A stretch of 64,000 nt of DNA. Source: Fagopyrum homotropicum (taxonomy: Eukaryota; Streptophyta; Magnoliopsida; Caryophyllales; Polygonaceae). The notes below the pieces were generated by a model, which did not search any database, was not told the origin of the DNA, and was given only the letters and a program-made list of their open reading frames with translations. The position numbers were made by a program, and so were the translations under genes. This document shows positions 19,885 to 31,889 of this stretch, in pieces; the first letter of the stretch is position 1, and every line of letters starts with the position of its first letter. The stretch covers positions 137,822,494 through 137,886,493 of the forward strand of contig BSWB01000005.1 in assembly GCA_033239125.1 (NCBI GenBank), in the 5' to 3' direction.

Positions 19885-21509
19885 TCAAACAAATTGCAAA
19901 GGTAGTAAGAGAAAAGACTTTACTTGTACAGATTTTAGGCCTCTGATACGAACAATGATGATTGTTATATCATCTGTTCGATTTTCGTGCTCCAACCACT
20001 TCTTGTATGACTCTCTTGCGATGGATGAACAAGCTTCACGAGGATCTTGATGTGTAGCGACCTATAATATACATGACCATAGCAACTAGATCAGAAGAAA
20101 AAGAACAGTGATATACACTAGGCAATCAATAAGCTAAAAAGAACAGTGATGTACAAGAAAAAGACTTTACTTGTACAGATTTTGGGCTCGTTTGGTATCG
20201 GTAGGAATCATTCCAGGTAACGGAATGATTCCAAATCAATCATAAACAATGTTTGTTTAGAGGTCTTTTTACACATGAAAGTAATCTAATCATTTTCATT
20301 TCCATTCCTTTCCCTTAACCGATTCCATTCCGTTTCCATTCCATCATTCCAACCAAACGGGCACTAAATCACCGGACATAGGAATGATAAATCAGTCATG
20401 CTGCACTGCATAAGTGAACTAATCTTTGTGAATTAAAATTCAACAGATAATTATGTATTTTTATCCTCTCTAAGTAGCATACTACAAAGATAGTTAATTA
20501 GAAGTAAATCTATTCAGTCCATTAAAGTTCAACTTGGCAGAAAAGAGCCATCAGCCAAATGCACTGAAAGAAGTTACTACTTCCCAAGGCATACCATGTT
20601 GGCAACAGTTTGACTTGGAAGGAACTCGAAGACACCATCACTTGCAACAACAAGGAACTGGTGATCAGGAGTGAGTTGAACAACTGACACTTCTGGAACG
20701 GCCACAACACCGATCTTTTCAGCTGTACTATCTCCCACACTCCTTGTGAAGGCAGTCCCAGGATACATAGCATCTTGTACCCACAACCGAGGAGGATCAT
20801 TACCATCGGTTTCTTCATCGCCCCATGCCTGAAGAGTTGGATCCTTAAGGCCCTCGATTTGATCAACACTCAAAACCCTGGCTCCACAAAGCTTTACCCT
20901 TTCGTATTCATCCTTCCTAAACGGTGTCTGATCACACGATAGATCCTTGGCAAGTATTTGGGTTCCATCTCTAATTCCAATCACAGCTCTAGAGTCGCCC
21001 ACATTGGCAACATAGAGGGTATCCCCAACAACAAGCACAATGATAGCTGTTGTCCCGCTCATTGTATCATCAATCTCACTGTTATGTAGTTCCTCATTTG
21101 TGGCAAGAAACGCATTGTTGTACGCTTTCACAGGATCATCTACCAATACGGGGTCTCTTGAAAGCAGCTCTACTAACCTTTCCTTTACAAAATTCGAGCA
21201 TTGAGTGCCAAATTGGCCATGTCCATCAAATACCCCAAAGAAATGGATATTTGGGTTTCCATTCAGCTGTGTATTGATAGAATAGCAATCTTGGTTCTCC
21301 TTACCCGGCGAGTCAGGGTAGTAGCCCCTTTGTGTAAGGACAGAGTACTCAACCCTGAAGTCGTGTGACGGTATAGAAACAGTATTCAGTGACCTCTCTG
21401 AAAACACAGGTATTGTTTGGGCGCCTTGTTCACCACTTCCATTTACCGGGTAATGACGAAAACAACAACACTGATCATCACTACAACACTTGCTATGAAT
21501 ACAACCCAT
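19885..21509 (-). CDS. Protein phosphatase 2C, short MGC-anchored type
   Basis: A metal-dependent Ser/Thr phosphatase of 363 residues. Exon 1 (21509-20595, 305 codons) starts MGCIHSKCC, a context for N-myristoylation at Gly2 and palmitoylation at nearby Cys, so plasma-membrane attachment is likely. PP2C motifs in order: RGYYPDSPGKENQD, FFGVFDGHGQFG (about residues 90-101), MSGTTA, VANVGDSRAV, CDQTPFRKDE, TAFTRSVGDS and FLVVASDGVFEF. Exon 2 (20061-19885) gives DPREACSSIARESYK and ENRTDDITIIIVRI and ends in a stop at 19885. A donor-like GTAAAG at 19923 would allow a longer form, but no further exon is recognised. It resembles the plant PP2C 35 group more than the PP2C-cNMP-kinase fusion. The intron carries a MITE. 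Confidence 0.9.
20184..20364. mobile_element. Tourist-like MITE in the PP2C intron
   Basis: It starts GGGCTCGTTTGGT and ends in the complement-like ACCAAACGGGCAC. Inside, ggaatcattcc-type words recur inverted near both ends. It belongs to the GGGCCCGTTTGGT family seen elsewhere in the window. The flanks (TTT / TAA) are not a clean duplication. Confidence 0.75.
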
Positions 21510-22260
21510 GTTCCAAACACCAACTCGAAAGCAACCTATTAACAAATAAATACTCATTAGAAACACCCCTAAATTGTTTTGATGAAAGCAATTCCAAACC
21601 CCTATGAAAAAGGCCATCAAAACAGACAATTCACAATAACAATGCAACAGCTTAAACCTATGAAAATCAGCCAAATGAATACCCTATAGAATCAGCAATA
21701 CTTCACGAACAACAAGAAGCGAGCAACAGGAACACCTTCTGACAGTGAGATCAACAAACACCACCTCAAAATGGTATATCCTCCTAGATATGATACTGAA
21801 AAGTTATCTCAATCCAATCAACATGAGACTACAATAATCCACCACTCCCCTTTTCCCGGAAACCACAAAAAAGCCATGAAGAATCAACTAAACCCTAAAA
21901 TAAAAATCTTATCTTTAAATTCCTTCTAGTAATCGACCTCAAGAGAACGTGCGGTGGGGTTATCTGGAAAAGGGTAATGAGAAGATATACTAACCTCAAT
22001 CATAAAGAGAAAGCAGAGTAGTTCTTTTTGGGTAATTTTGCTTTAAACCCTTTGGTGGGTGGGAGGATTGAAACAACAAAGATTTCCGTAATTAATTTGA
22101 TAGCTCCTACAAAAGAAAGATGGAGTAAGCGACAGGGATACAGAGAATGGTCTACGAAGAAAGAATGGAATGATATTTTCTTCAAACAGCGAAAGTTCAT
22201 CCCCCATGAAACAAAGTATCTAGTACGTGAGTGACAGTGATAAATTGAGGCGAGAAAGCC
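21510..22260 (-). promoter_or_regulatory. PP2C 5-prime UTR with an intron, and upstream region
   Basis: On the minus strand the ATG lies 26 nt inside an exon with acceptor TTGTTAATAG at 21536. A donor GAG|GTTAGT at 21995/21994 would make a 459-bp leader intron, with the first UTR exon lying above 21995. No TATA box was assigned. The short ORFs here are not convincing genes. Confidence 0.5.
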
Positions 22261-23004
22261 AACACGACGCCGTTTAAGATGGACAATTGGGAATTGAATA
22301 CAAAAATATACTAATAATTTAATGTGGAGGATTTGGATGGGAGTAGTAGGGTTAATTTTTCAAAAAATTATTAAATAATAAATTATTATAATGGTATTTC
22401 GAGAAGGAAAAATGGTTAAATATAATATAAGTAGTTTAAGTTGATAAAATAAATTTTTATATATTTATATGAGGTGGGTTTTGTTTATAAACTTTTAAGT
22501 ATAATTTTATATAAAAAATATATCATAAAAGATGTTTTTTATAAAAAAAAAAAGAAAAATATTCTATTAATAAAACAAAAAATGTAGCTAGGAATGCTCT
22601 TAAATGATATCTCTACAAACATCCAAAAAAATGAAGGGAAAGTGGAGATTGGTTACATTCATACCTAATCAATTTATAAGTTTAGTAATAATTTAGTAGA
22701 AATGATTATATGGTTTAACTTAAGTAGTCAAATATCGATGATTAGTTTACATCTCGTCAATGTGATTGGCATCCCAAGACCTTTTTGTATTCAACAACTA
22801 CTGCTCCAAACGCGTTCGGCTTGTTTTACCAATTTTGTAAAAAAATTTTGGTACTTAAAAGTTGTGTGTACTTGATTTATAAAAACATATAAATTTAATT
22901 GGTTTATTTTTAGGTATGAACTAATAAAAGAATTATGAAGTTACATAATTAATTGGTTATGAAACCTATTGATATTGTTAGGTGTTACAAAATAAATGAT
23001 AAAG

Positions 23005-23056
<52 letters not shown>

Positions 23057-23149
23057 CTTTTTGGCAGGTAAAAGCTATTAATAATGTTAGATGTTTATAA
23101 AATTGGAACATTATTGCAGATTAAGATTATGGTCTTGCAAATGTTGTAG
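22261..23149. other. AT-rich intergenic DNA with a palindromic (TA)n run
   Basis: No gene. At 23001-23060 a TA run of about 48 bp is bordered by AAAGATTA and TAATCTTT, so the whole can fold as one hairpin. Confidence 0.55.
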
Positions 23150-24567
23150 AGAAGTTGCCGGTACTCATGATATTTTTTTGGAGACACCCTTGACATAACA
23201 ACTATATGCAATTCGAAGAAATTTCTTTGGGATCCCAACTAGCCTCCTAATCTTATTTGAATACGATTTGGTCAATTTACAACAGAAGCTCCGGTGAAAA
23301 ATTTTACAATCTCATGGACTTCTTCTCATTTCTCATCAATTTCCTCATTAGTCCTCTCTTTTAGGATTGTGAATTTTCATTTGTCTCTTCTTTTTGCTAC
23401 ATTTGGGACAATGTATGGTTTAAGTACGGGGTAAGGATATTTGCGTATAATTGCATGTAGTTTTTCTTTAATTTGCATTGTAATTTCATATATATAGTTT
23501 TATAAATAAATAAAAATTTGTGCTTCGATGTATGAAATGATATCAATGATGAAGTTATGATGTGTTTATATGTTTGGGATTGAAAGCATAAAATAACATG
23601 TCATATGTGAGATTTTTATACTTTGTTATAAACTCGTGAAACAATGAAAGTGTTTTTTCTCTTATGTTTGCTTAAATGACTCTTTTAAAAATCACATAAT
23701 ATAGCTCTTGTTCATTGCTTGAAGATGATTGAGGCATTTCACTTCTTGTATTTCATTCTTCCATGATCATGTACTTGCTCTTCTATATTGTTTACTAATG
23801 TCTTCCCTTTTACCCATCCTGAAATTAGAAATTGACGTTCTTAAGGAGTTGCTTAAAAATAAGTATGGGGTGATTTGCTTGAAGTTATTAAAAAAAGAGA
23901 AAAATAAATCAAAAAGATTTTTGGGTCATGGATTGAGTCGTTGAGTACCAAGGTGCACTCATCAAAAATTGAATTGTATTCACGTCAAAAGGCAGCTTGA
24001 TCAGTGAAAGATGGAGATTTGAGTATGTGCATGTGATGTGAGGCATTTAGGACACTAAGATTTGCTATGCATTGAGGTTTCGGCTATTGTGCACCAATGC
24101 TCAATCTCGCAAGTAGAAGAAGTGTGCAAAGGCGAAAAAAGGGTGGATGTATTTATTGAAAGTTTGTGTAACGTTTGTTAGAAATCCTCTTTCCCAGATT
24201 AGTACCACAAGGCTAAAAATTTTTCCACCTTAATCATCACTTTTTGGCCTCGTCTTCTAAAGTCCTTATGGTTTATATACACATGTGCTTGGCTAAGTGA
24301 TGGAGATTTTGTTGTTTTTGCGAGCTATGACTATCTTGAAATTGATTTGATAACACGAGGGCTTATGCAATGTATAATTATATTTCTTATATGGCTTGCT
24401 TGAAATGCTTTTGTCCCTATGTGATATAACAATTATATTGAGAGTGATCATACTTGAAACAGTATTATGAGATTTTATATTTATTTTATATTTTATATTT
24501 TTATGTAGTCATTTAGTTCGGATTTGGTTCTTGCTTGAGGACAAACAAGGTCAAGTATGAGGTATTT
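23150..24567 (+). mobile_element. Ty3/gypsy (Athila/Tat-like) 3-prime internal remnant
   Basis: Polypurine-like phrases typical of these elements occur at about 23408-23431 (GGGACAATGTATGGTTTAAG) and 24533-24563 (GAGGACAAACAAGGTCAAGT), both followed by an AAGTA-type G-rich end. The stretch between them has no coding potential, as in the long 3-prime noncoding region of Athila/Tat elements. No pol domain is present. Confidence 0.45.
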
Positions 24568-26011
24568 TGATAACATGTTTTTATTAGGTTTACATTATGT
24601 TTTTAGGATTAGTTTTAACATGTTTTGACACGAGTTTGTATGCTTTGTCATTAGTTTTTGTTACATTCTAATATGGATCGAGGTCTACACTCGTTTTCTC
24701 TTGTTTTCAGGAGGTTTATTGGTGTTTTGACGCATTATCGAGAACGTTGAAATTGGTCGTTGAAGACTTGATGGAAGAGGTTATGAAGTAGCAAAGATCT
24801 TGGCCAAAGGTTGGCAAGGAGGGTCATGCGAGGATCATGCAAAGAAGAAAGGAAATCGTGCAAAGATCGGGCAATATAACATAGGAAGTTGCTCGTGCAA
24901 GAAGTTGGGTACGCTCATGCAACCTTTTGCACTTTCGTGCAACAAGACTGAACGTTCGTCGAAGCAAGCGCACGTTCGTGCACTTTGTTGAAGAGTCCCT
25001 TCTGAAGCCGTTGTTGAGTTGCACGATCGTGTGATCTTGTTGCACATTCGTGCAGCCTTCATTTAATATTCGTCTTTAAGAGGCTTTTGATCTTCTTTGA
25101 ATGTTTACTCCTCATTATAATGACGTTTTAGGGAGTTTAGAACTAGACATTATCAACTTAACTTTGTTTTATTTTGCAAGTACAGAGAAAATAGAGTGAA
25201 AAGAAGAGTAGATTGGAGATTGGGGATTTGATTTCTTTCATTCTTCCATATTAAATTTTGTAACTTTTTATTACGAATATTGTTAATTTTATTTATATTT
25301 TTATGTCTGGCTAATTCTCAAAATTCTAGATTTTGAGATGAATCTAATTATCTAACTATGTTGAGATAAACTAGGTTCTTAGTTCATTGAATATATATAT
25401 TTAATTGTTTTGATTGATTTATGTCTTAAGTGTTTAGACATATATCTAGATTATTGTTAGAGACCCAAAGGTGATACAAATAGTTGGAAAATAAGGTATA
25501 ATTTTGAGATTTATTTGTGCAACAATGACTTAGATCTCTTGAGGAAAAATATGTTGTCATAGATGCTTGTCTTATTTGTTAAAATTGAGACCGACATGAG
25601 ATGTTTGAATCAAATATGTTTCTTGCATCTAAGAACTTAAAAAGTTCAGATTTATTTAACTTTGTGCGAAAGTGAATGATAAATTGTTAAGACACGTTAC
25701 TTTGAGTCTGCAAGGGGATTAATGATACTTTAGGCAACATACCTTCATGATTATAATCGGATTTGTTCAAGAAAAATAAAATGTTTAAGGTCTATCGATG
25801 ATTTATAGTTGATGAAATCTCAAATACTAGAATATTACTCTAATATAACTCGATTCGTTTTTAATTTACGATTTTCAATAAAATTGGATACTGAAACCAA
25901 CAGTTATTTCTCACTTTTATTTCACCGCTTTTGGCTTTGAGAATTGATTTTAAGGTTATGATTTATACTCATAAAGTCCTTGAGATTCAACATTAATTTA
26001 TACTCACATCA
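24568..26011 (+). mobile_element. Candidate gypsy LTR, about 1.44 kb
   Basis: It follows the polypurine-like stretch, starts TGATAACATGTTTTTATTAG and ends in ACTCACATCA, so it has TG...CA ends. Several TCGTGCA words recur at 24865-25055 (GCTCGTGCAA, TTCGTGCAAC, CGTTCGTGCA). No second LTR and no target duplication were found, so the borders are tentative. Confidence 0.4.
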
Positions 26012-26158
26012 CTAGACCTCTTAATTATTAATTTATATATAAATTAATTAATTTAGAAAGAAAAAACCCGTAATTATTATCCTTGTTAATGCCTTTGTGG
26101 AGAAGTAGTTACTCTTCGTCCAACAAGTTTCACGTTTTTTTTCCTTCTCTTCTTCCCC

Positions 26159-26286
26159 ATGGATTTCACCATGGCGACGATGGTAGATCTAGTCTTCACC
26201 CCCGTCAAGCAGTTACTCTCTTCACCCTCTCTCTCGGCTGGAGCCAAGATCTCTCAATTGCGGGAGTACAAACGTTATAGATCTAA
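26159..26286 (+). other. Orphan coding-like fragment
   Basis: The frame reads MDFTMATMVDLVFTPVKQLL followed by a short hydrophilic stretch ending in LREYKRYRSNL, after which repeats begin. The pattern (acidic-hydrophobic start, then PVK, then a Tyr-Lys stretch) vaguely resembles the start of CC-type NLR proteins, but no NB-ARC or LRR follows. It could be a captured gene fragment or chance. Confidence 0.25.
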
Positions 26287-26508
26287 TTTGTGTAGATTGA
26301 GTATATCGAATATGTGTAGATTGGGTAGATCGAATTCGGATAGTTCGGGTAAATCGAATTTGTGTATATTGGGTAAATCGTAATTGAATAACACTAGTTT
26401 GAGTAATTAAAAATTGGTTATTATTAAAATTGAATAATACTAGTTTGTAATGTTAAAATTGGATAACACTAGTTTGTGTGATTTGAAATAGATAATACTA
26501 GTTTGTAT
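26281..26508. repeat. Short tandem repeats
   Basis: Two series: GTGTAGATTGGGTAGATCGAA-like units (about 26286-26385), then AATTGGATAACACTAGTTTG-like units (about 26386-26508), four or more copies each with drift. The second series supplies the target site of the next element. Confidence 0.65.
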
Positions 26509-27302
26509 TAGGGGTGGGCATGAGACGGGACGGGATAAGGGTCGTCCCGCGTCCCGTCCCGCAAGTTATTTGCGGGAAGAGATTTATAATATTTTTTCTT
26601 CGTCCCGCGCGGGCCCTATCCCATGTGGGATGGGACGAATCCCGCGAAAATTACGCTCTGATTATATTTAATATGTATACTTGTTTTCTCTCATGTGTAA
26701 AGACATAAATGATCGGAAAAAAACTCGATACCGAATTATCGATTCATGTCGTCTACATTAGTAGTTTATACATTGAAAACAAATTCAATTTATATCAAGG
26801 TGTCTTACCGACTCACATTCAAAAAATAACAACAGATAATTTATTTGACTATCGATTATAATTGTGGTAATCCACAAATACAAGGGCGATGGAACCGACT
26901 AGAGCAAGGGTGTCGATGGAACGGACCAGAGCAAGGCGGCGAACGGACTAAATCAAGGGAGATCAGAAACTCTAGTATTTTAGATCCAACCGAATGAGTC
27001 GTAAAGAATGAGTGAATGACTGATGAAAAATTATCGATCTAATAATTTTAAAAATAAAAAAAATATTTTTAAAAATTATAATTTATGTATATTATTTATT
27101 TATATAATATTTATAAAAATATAAAAATATTATTTATATATATATATGCGGGACGGGACGGGATTAACCATGATTGGAAGTCTTCGTCCCGCGTCCCGTC
27201 CCGCAAATTTTTTACGGGACGGGACGGGACGGGATACACATTTTTTTTTTCAAATCCCGCCTGGATGGGAACGGGATTAAGCGGGATTTATGTCCACCCC
27301 AA
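26509..27302. mobile_element. hAT-type non-autonomous element with 8-bp target duplication
   Basis: It starts TAGGGGTGGGCAT and ends with the complement of TTGGGGTGGACAT. GTTTGTAT flanks it at 26501-26508 and 27303-27310. The subterminal regions are G/C-rich runs of GGGACGGGAC and GTCCCGCGTCCC that can fold. It carries no transposase. Confidence 0.85.
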
Positions 27303-27438
27303 GTTTGTATTGCTAAAAATTTGGTAACACTATTTTTCCTGAAACGAGTTTATGTAATTAAAAAAAATAAAAATAATTATTAACTAAATAGTGAGATTCA
27401 ATTAGTACAACTAATAATAGAGAGACTAACAACACAGT

Positions 27439-28147
27439 TAGGGATGGCAATTTCACCCGAGCCCGACGGACACCCGATAACCTGATCCATAATAAAAGGG
27501 TGAAAACCCGACATGAAGCGGGTGAAAACGGATGACGGATGAAGCGGGTGATGGATCGGGTCGGATTCAGATGAACCTTTCATCCACCCATCACCCGATC
27601 CATCATCCATCCACTCATCCGACCCGTTTCACCCGCTTACACCCGTTATAAATTTATTGATTGTTTACTTGTTTAGTGATCTTTAGTTCCCTTTTAATTT
27701 ATAAATTGGTGATATACGGATTGTTTAGCAAAATTTGTACATTTGTTCACTTCCTATTATGATCTTATTGTATGTTATAGCTAAATTTCTCTATTTTTCA
27801 AGAACTTAAACTTTTTAACACTTCTTGTAATATTTTCACTTGGATGATTTTTGTGTTGACTTTATATTTATCATGTTTTTTTTATAAAAAGGACTTTTTC
27901 GGATTGAATTTATTTTTATTATTATTAATTTTCCGCATTCGAATCCGAGTTTAATATCGATTTAAAGGAAATGCGTAGAACACCCGAATATTACCCGATC
28001 CACCCGCTTCATTCGTTGGATGCGGCTGGATCGGATGCGGGTGATGGGCTTGGCGGATGACAGGTCGGGTGGGGTGGATGAGATTTTCTCGCGGGTCGGG
28101 TGGCGAACAGGGTCATCCACCCACCACCCGATCCATTGCCATCCCTA
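27439..28147. mobile_element. hAT-type non-autonomous element with 8-bp target duplication
   Basis: It starts TAGGGATGGCAAT and ends ATTGCCATCCCTA, an exact 13-bp terminal inverted repeat. AACACAGT flanks it at 27431-27438 and 28148-28155. Subterminal CACCCGATCCAT / ATGGATCGGGTG words occur in both orientations. No coding region. Confidence 0.9.
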
Positions 28148-28155
28148 AACACAGT

Positions 28156-29377
28156 GTTCGAAATCATAAATAGGCAAAAAATAGTCCACTCATACAACTC
28201 ACCGATTATTTTTTTTACATTGTGAAAACTATTCAGCTTCGATTATAAAAAATTGAAGAGATTAGTTAAAATATTTGGGGAGAACTCCTTTATTGTCTAA
28301 TAGTTTTAACGATATAATAGTACAATAAAATTATTTATGAAAATAACCCTATGAAAAATATAGTGATCAAATTATTGCCATTTTATTCTCTAACAAGAGG
28401 ATCATCTATACTAATAATTATTTTTTGGATTTGAATCAATAAAATGAAATGATTAAAGTAAAAGATAAGAGCTAATCATGGCTCAAATCTTTAATCAATC
28501 AATTGATTTTCCCACTTAAATGAGCTCAAATCTCTTCTCATTTCATATATATAGAAGACAATGTCGAGTATGTATAAGATTGTTAAGGAACATGGTTGAG
28601 CTTCTCCTCTTACCCTCTTCACACTAATCAACTCTAATCTCCACAGCTTATTAAGCATTATGAAGATTGCAACTATGCTCAATTCCAAGTAAGTATCTCA
28701 ATTCTTTGATTATCAGGATGACTTAACATATATTAATAACAATTCTTTTTGTGATACTTGTTAGCATATTCACGAATTTAGTTTCTTATTTTCTTTATAT
28801 TGCCTTAAAAATGTTATAATCTTTTATTGGTAGTTTTTTATATAAAAAAGCTAGTAAGTTATTTGAGCAATTGTAAAGCTAATGTAATTGACATTGTAAG
28901 TCCAACTTTTGTTTCAAATTTCAAATTAGGATAATCATTGGGGTCAATAATTGTAACAAATAATTAAACTGGATTGTGATGGGCCCAAGGATTAATACTA
29001 AATTGGGCTGGGCCAAAAATTATACTCGATTGGGCTTGGGCCGGCCCTTGTAAACAAGGACACAAGATTTGGGCCATTCAACAAAAATGTTATTGTATAT
29101 TTTAATCAAAACTAGTACTATATTTGAAAAGATTCATATGCAATTGGAAAACTTAAAATTTCATTTATTTGATCACTTGATGAAATGTGTTTCCTTTTTA
29201 CAAGTATACATTTTCATAATCTTCGAATCATATATACTTTTGAAAAAGATTGATTGTTGAGTATTTATTTATGGTTGAATTACAAAACTATTTGTCCGAG
29301 TTTGGATCGGGTGGAGTTATCCTAATAAAGGGGTGGAAACACTTTGATAAAAAAAATGAAAAATAGAGAAGAAATTA
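28156..29377. other. Intergenic DNA, no gene seen
   Basis: AT-rich. A cluster of GGGCC/TGGGCC words at 28980-29072 resembles site II promoter elements, but no gene starts nearby. Confidence 0.45.
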
Positions 29378-29702
29378 GGGCTCGTGTGGTACGTTATTCA
29401 AGGAATCAAGAATCACCCAAGCCGATTCCTATGTTTAGTAGCAAAAAGTATCGGAATGGGCAATTCAAGTATTTTTCATTCTCTAATTCCTGTTTTTTCT
29501 TTTCTCGCTTGAGTTTGGGTCATTCAACTTATATTTTCAAATATAGTATTTTAGTTCATTGATTGCTGCCATTATATTATAAAATCAATATCTTTTTCAC
29601 CCAAAATTTTAACTTTTAATCTTAATCAAACGCCAATTTCAGGATTCGGATTAATTTACTACTCATTCTAATCCGAATATTGCACACGTACCAAACAAGT
29701 CC
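29378..29702. mobile_element. Tourist-like MITE, diverged copy, TTA target
   Basis: GGGCTCGTGTGGTACGT at the left and GTACCAAACAAGTCC at the right form imperfect inverted ends. TTA flanks it at 29375-29377 and 29703-29705. GGAATCAAGAATCA and inverted ATTCGGATTA words lie inside the ends. Confidence 0.7.
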
Positions 29703-30767
29703 TTACAACTATCCTTGAATGAAAAAATTTCATCATCAATGGTCAATCTTCCATACACAAGCTTTGTGTTAGCTAGTTAGTATAAAATTTAATGATTGTG
29801 AGTGTCAAATTTTGTAAATGCTCAAGTGGGCTCATTGGAAAGGATAATCACTTAATTTGTGGGTGCAACAAAAAATGTTGCATCAATCAAAGAAAGGCTA
29901 TTATATATGGCTTACAAAAATTTGATCCATGATATCCTTGCGGGTTCCACCTTCAATATCTACACCAACATACAACATGACACATATGACATATCTTATA
30001 GTTAATTAACTAATTAACCTAAAAAGTAGCCACTTCATTAAACATATAATCAAATCATGTTATTGCATTCTTAAGCATGCGTGTCTTCAACAAACAACAC
30101 ATTATCACTATGAACAACTCAAAATCTACAGCCCGGCAATGTCTAGTGTACGTACGTATGAATTGCTTCTTTATGCATGCAAAACTATACGTAAACTCAT
30201 CAGATAAAGCTAAACAAGAGTTTTATAACATATATAATAATAAAAAAACATATAATAAAAGGAGAGAGTAGGACAAAAAGTACAGAGCCTGAGAGGAAAT
30301 TTGGAGCTAATAATTAAAACAAAAAAAAACAAGGGAAAAAAAATGAAAATAATAATAATAATAAACCCCCCAAAAGATTAAAAACCTCAAATATCTGCAC
30401 TTTTTTCTTATTTAGAAGCCATTGATGCATTACCCCATTTGGGCCAGTCCCCATTTCCACGCCAACACAGCCCTTTCTAAAGCAGACCTTCCATCCTTAA
30501 GCGTGACATCTCTCAGTGGGGTGCATCATCATCATCCATTCCATACATCCATCCGACATGCCATCACCATCATCATCATAACATCATACATCATCATCCT
30601 TCATTTCTTTCTTTTTTTCCTTTCAATTAACTGACTAATTTTTAAAAAAGAGAAAAGAAAAAACGGTAACCGTACCGACTAACTGAACCCTACTCTCCCC
30701 CTCTCTCTTTTGTGTTTCTTGAAAATTATCTACCCGCCCGCCACCGCGTCACCGCCGCTGCAAACGC
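29703..30767. other. Intergenic DNA and SAMDC 3-prime flank
   Basis: AT-rich with a CATCATCATC-rich stretch around 30520-30600. The part nearest 30767 should hold the SAMDC 3-prime UTR and polyadenylation site on the minus strand; no specific signal was assigned. Confidence 0.45.
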
Positions 30768-31796
30768 CTAATTCCGGCGGGGAGTGAAGGTCTGGAAAAT
30801 AACGCATCCGGCACCAGGGAAATCATCCAAAGCACAGCTCCTACATCTCATTCCCATTTTCTCCAATCCATTACCGACACGTGTCAGTATCTCTCTTCCA
30901 GCCACGTGGCTTCCACTAGTCGTTGCAACAGACATGTTTCCTGGTCTGAATACTTGAACCACCTTCTTCAGTACCTCAACGACGTCGTCTCGTCCAATTT
31001 CACCAACAAATTCGTAGCTGGCATAACTGTATCCATCCTCGGGCGTCACATGGATCGTTGAATATGCATCTCCGTCTAATCCATTCATCGAGTAGCCACA
31101 AGGATCGAATCCGAAATCACAGATCAATGATTTCGGATTAATTTCATTGATTCCAGTGATCTCTGTCATTTCCTTACCGGCGATGTCCCCGGGCTTGGTA
31201 TCCCCTGGTCGCCGGAAGAATTTCCGAGCGAGCGTCTTATCGAGATCGGTCATACATACTTCGATTGTGTAAGAGAGAGGATTCAGATTCATTGCCATTA
31301 TAGGCGAATCAGCCGAATCGGCAGCGGAAAAAACATGCCAGGAGTGAGTTTCGAGATTGGACGGCATGATGGAGGCCTTACGGAACTGAAGATATGGAGG
31401 TAAGGTGGACTCGATGTAGAGGATTTCAGCTTCAAAAGAAGAGTGAGGAAAAGGCTGAGCGAGAGGGAAAATAAAGCTTCCGCGAGAGTATTTCATGGCG
31501 GAGAGGCGGAGGTCGATAGCAGAGGCGTGGTGGATAAGTGGAAGGATTGATTGGAGAAGCTGCGTAGTACCGCAGGTTTTGATCACGATCTTGGTCGGAT
31601 AAACAAAGAGGCTCGACTCAGAGAGAACATAGGAATCGAAACTAGGGTTTCCGACTGCAGAAACGACGGTACATTGGACAGCATGAAGGACTGACTCAAT
31701 AATGGAGAAATCGAGCATTCGGAGGCCCATGGGATCATCACCGGAGAAATGGAGCTCCAATCGTTTCTCAAAACCTTCAAATCCAGAAACCGCCAT
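30768..31796 (-). CDS. SAMDC4: S-adenosylmethionine decarboxylase proenzyme, BUD2/SAMDC4 type
   Basis: The enzyme removes CO2 from S-adenosylmethionine to supply aminopropyl groups for spermidine and spermine synthesis. The single open frame of 342 residues begins MAVSGFEGFEKRLEL, as in the plant family, and has no intron. The self-cleavage site is in YVLSESSLFVYPTK: Glu60-Ser61, with Ser61 becoming the pyruvoyl cofactor. KTCGTTQLL holds the conserved Cys (residue 75). CGYSMNG and AYSTIHVTPEDGYSYASYE are the later active-site and substrate-binding blocks. It ends FTPRRN. The leader is short: a TATA box at 31882-31889 lies 86 bp above the ATG and no conserved upstream ORF lies between. That and the start sequence favour the BUD2/SAMDC4 class over the uORF-controlled SAMDC1 class. 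Confidence 0.95.
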   Translation of the reverse strand: MAVSGFEGFEKRLELHFSGDDPMGLRMLDFSIIESVLHAVQCTVVSAVGNPSFDSYVLSESSLFVYPTKIVIKTCGTTQLLQSILPLIHHASAIDLRLSAMKYSRGSFIFPLAQPFPHSSFEAEILYIESTLPPYLQFRKASIMPSNLETHSWHVFSAADSADSPIMAMNLNPLSYTIEVCMTDLDKTLARKFFRRPGDTKPGDIAGKEMTEITGINEINPKSLICDFGFDPCGYSMNGLDGDAYSTIHVTPEDGYSYASYEFVGEIGRDDVVEVLKKVVQVFRPGNMSVATTSGSHVAGREILTRVGNGLEKMGMRCRSCALDDFPGAGCVIFQTFTPRRN

Positions 31797-31881
31797 TTGA
31801 GTAGCAGAAGGAAAACTCGAAAATGATTTGGATTAGGTGAGGAATTGGGAGAGGTGGAAGAGAAGTTGGTGGATGGATTCA

Positions 31882-31889
31882 TATTTATA
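31882..31889 (-). promoter_or_regulatory. TATA box of the SAMDC gene
   Basis: TATAAATA on the minus strand, preceded by a C/T-rich stretch, lies 86 bp upstream of the ATG. This predicts a transcript leader of roughly 55-60 nt. Confidence 0.65.

Noticed and set aside
22990..23060. (TA)n palindrome as a replication origin or cruciform signal
   Set aside because: Plain TA microsatellites occur several times here; nothing else supports function.
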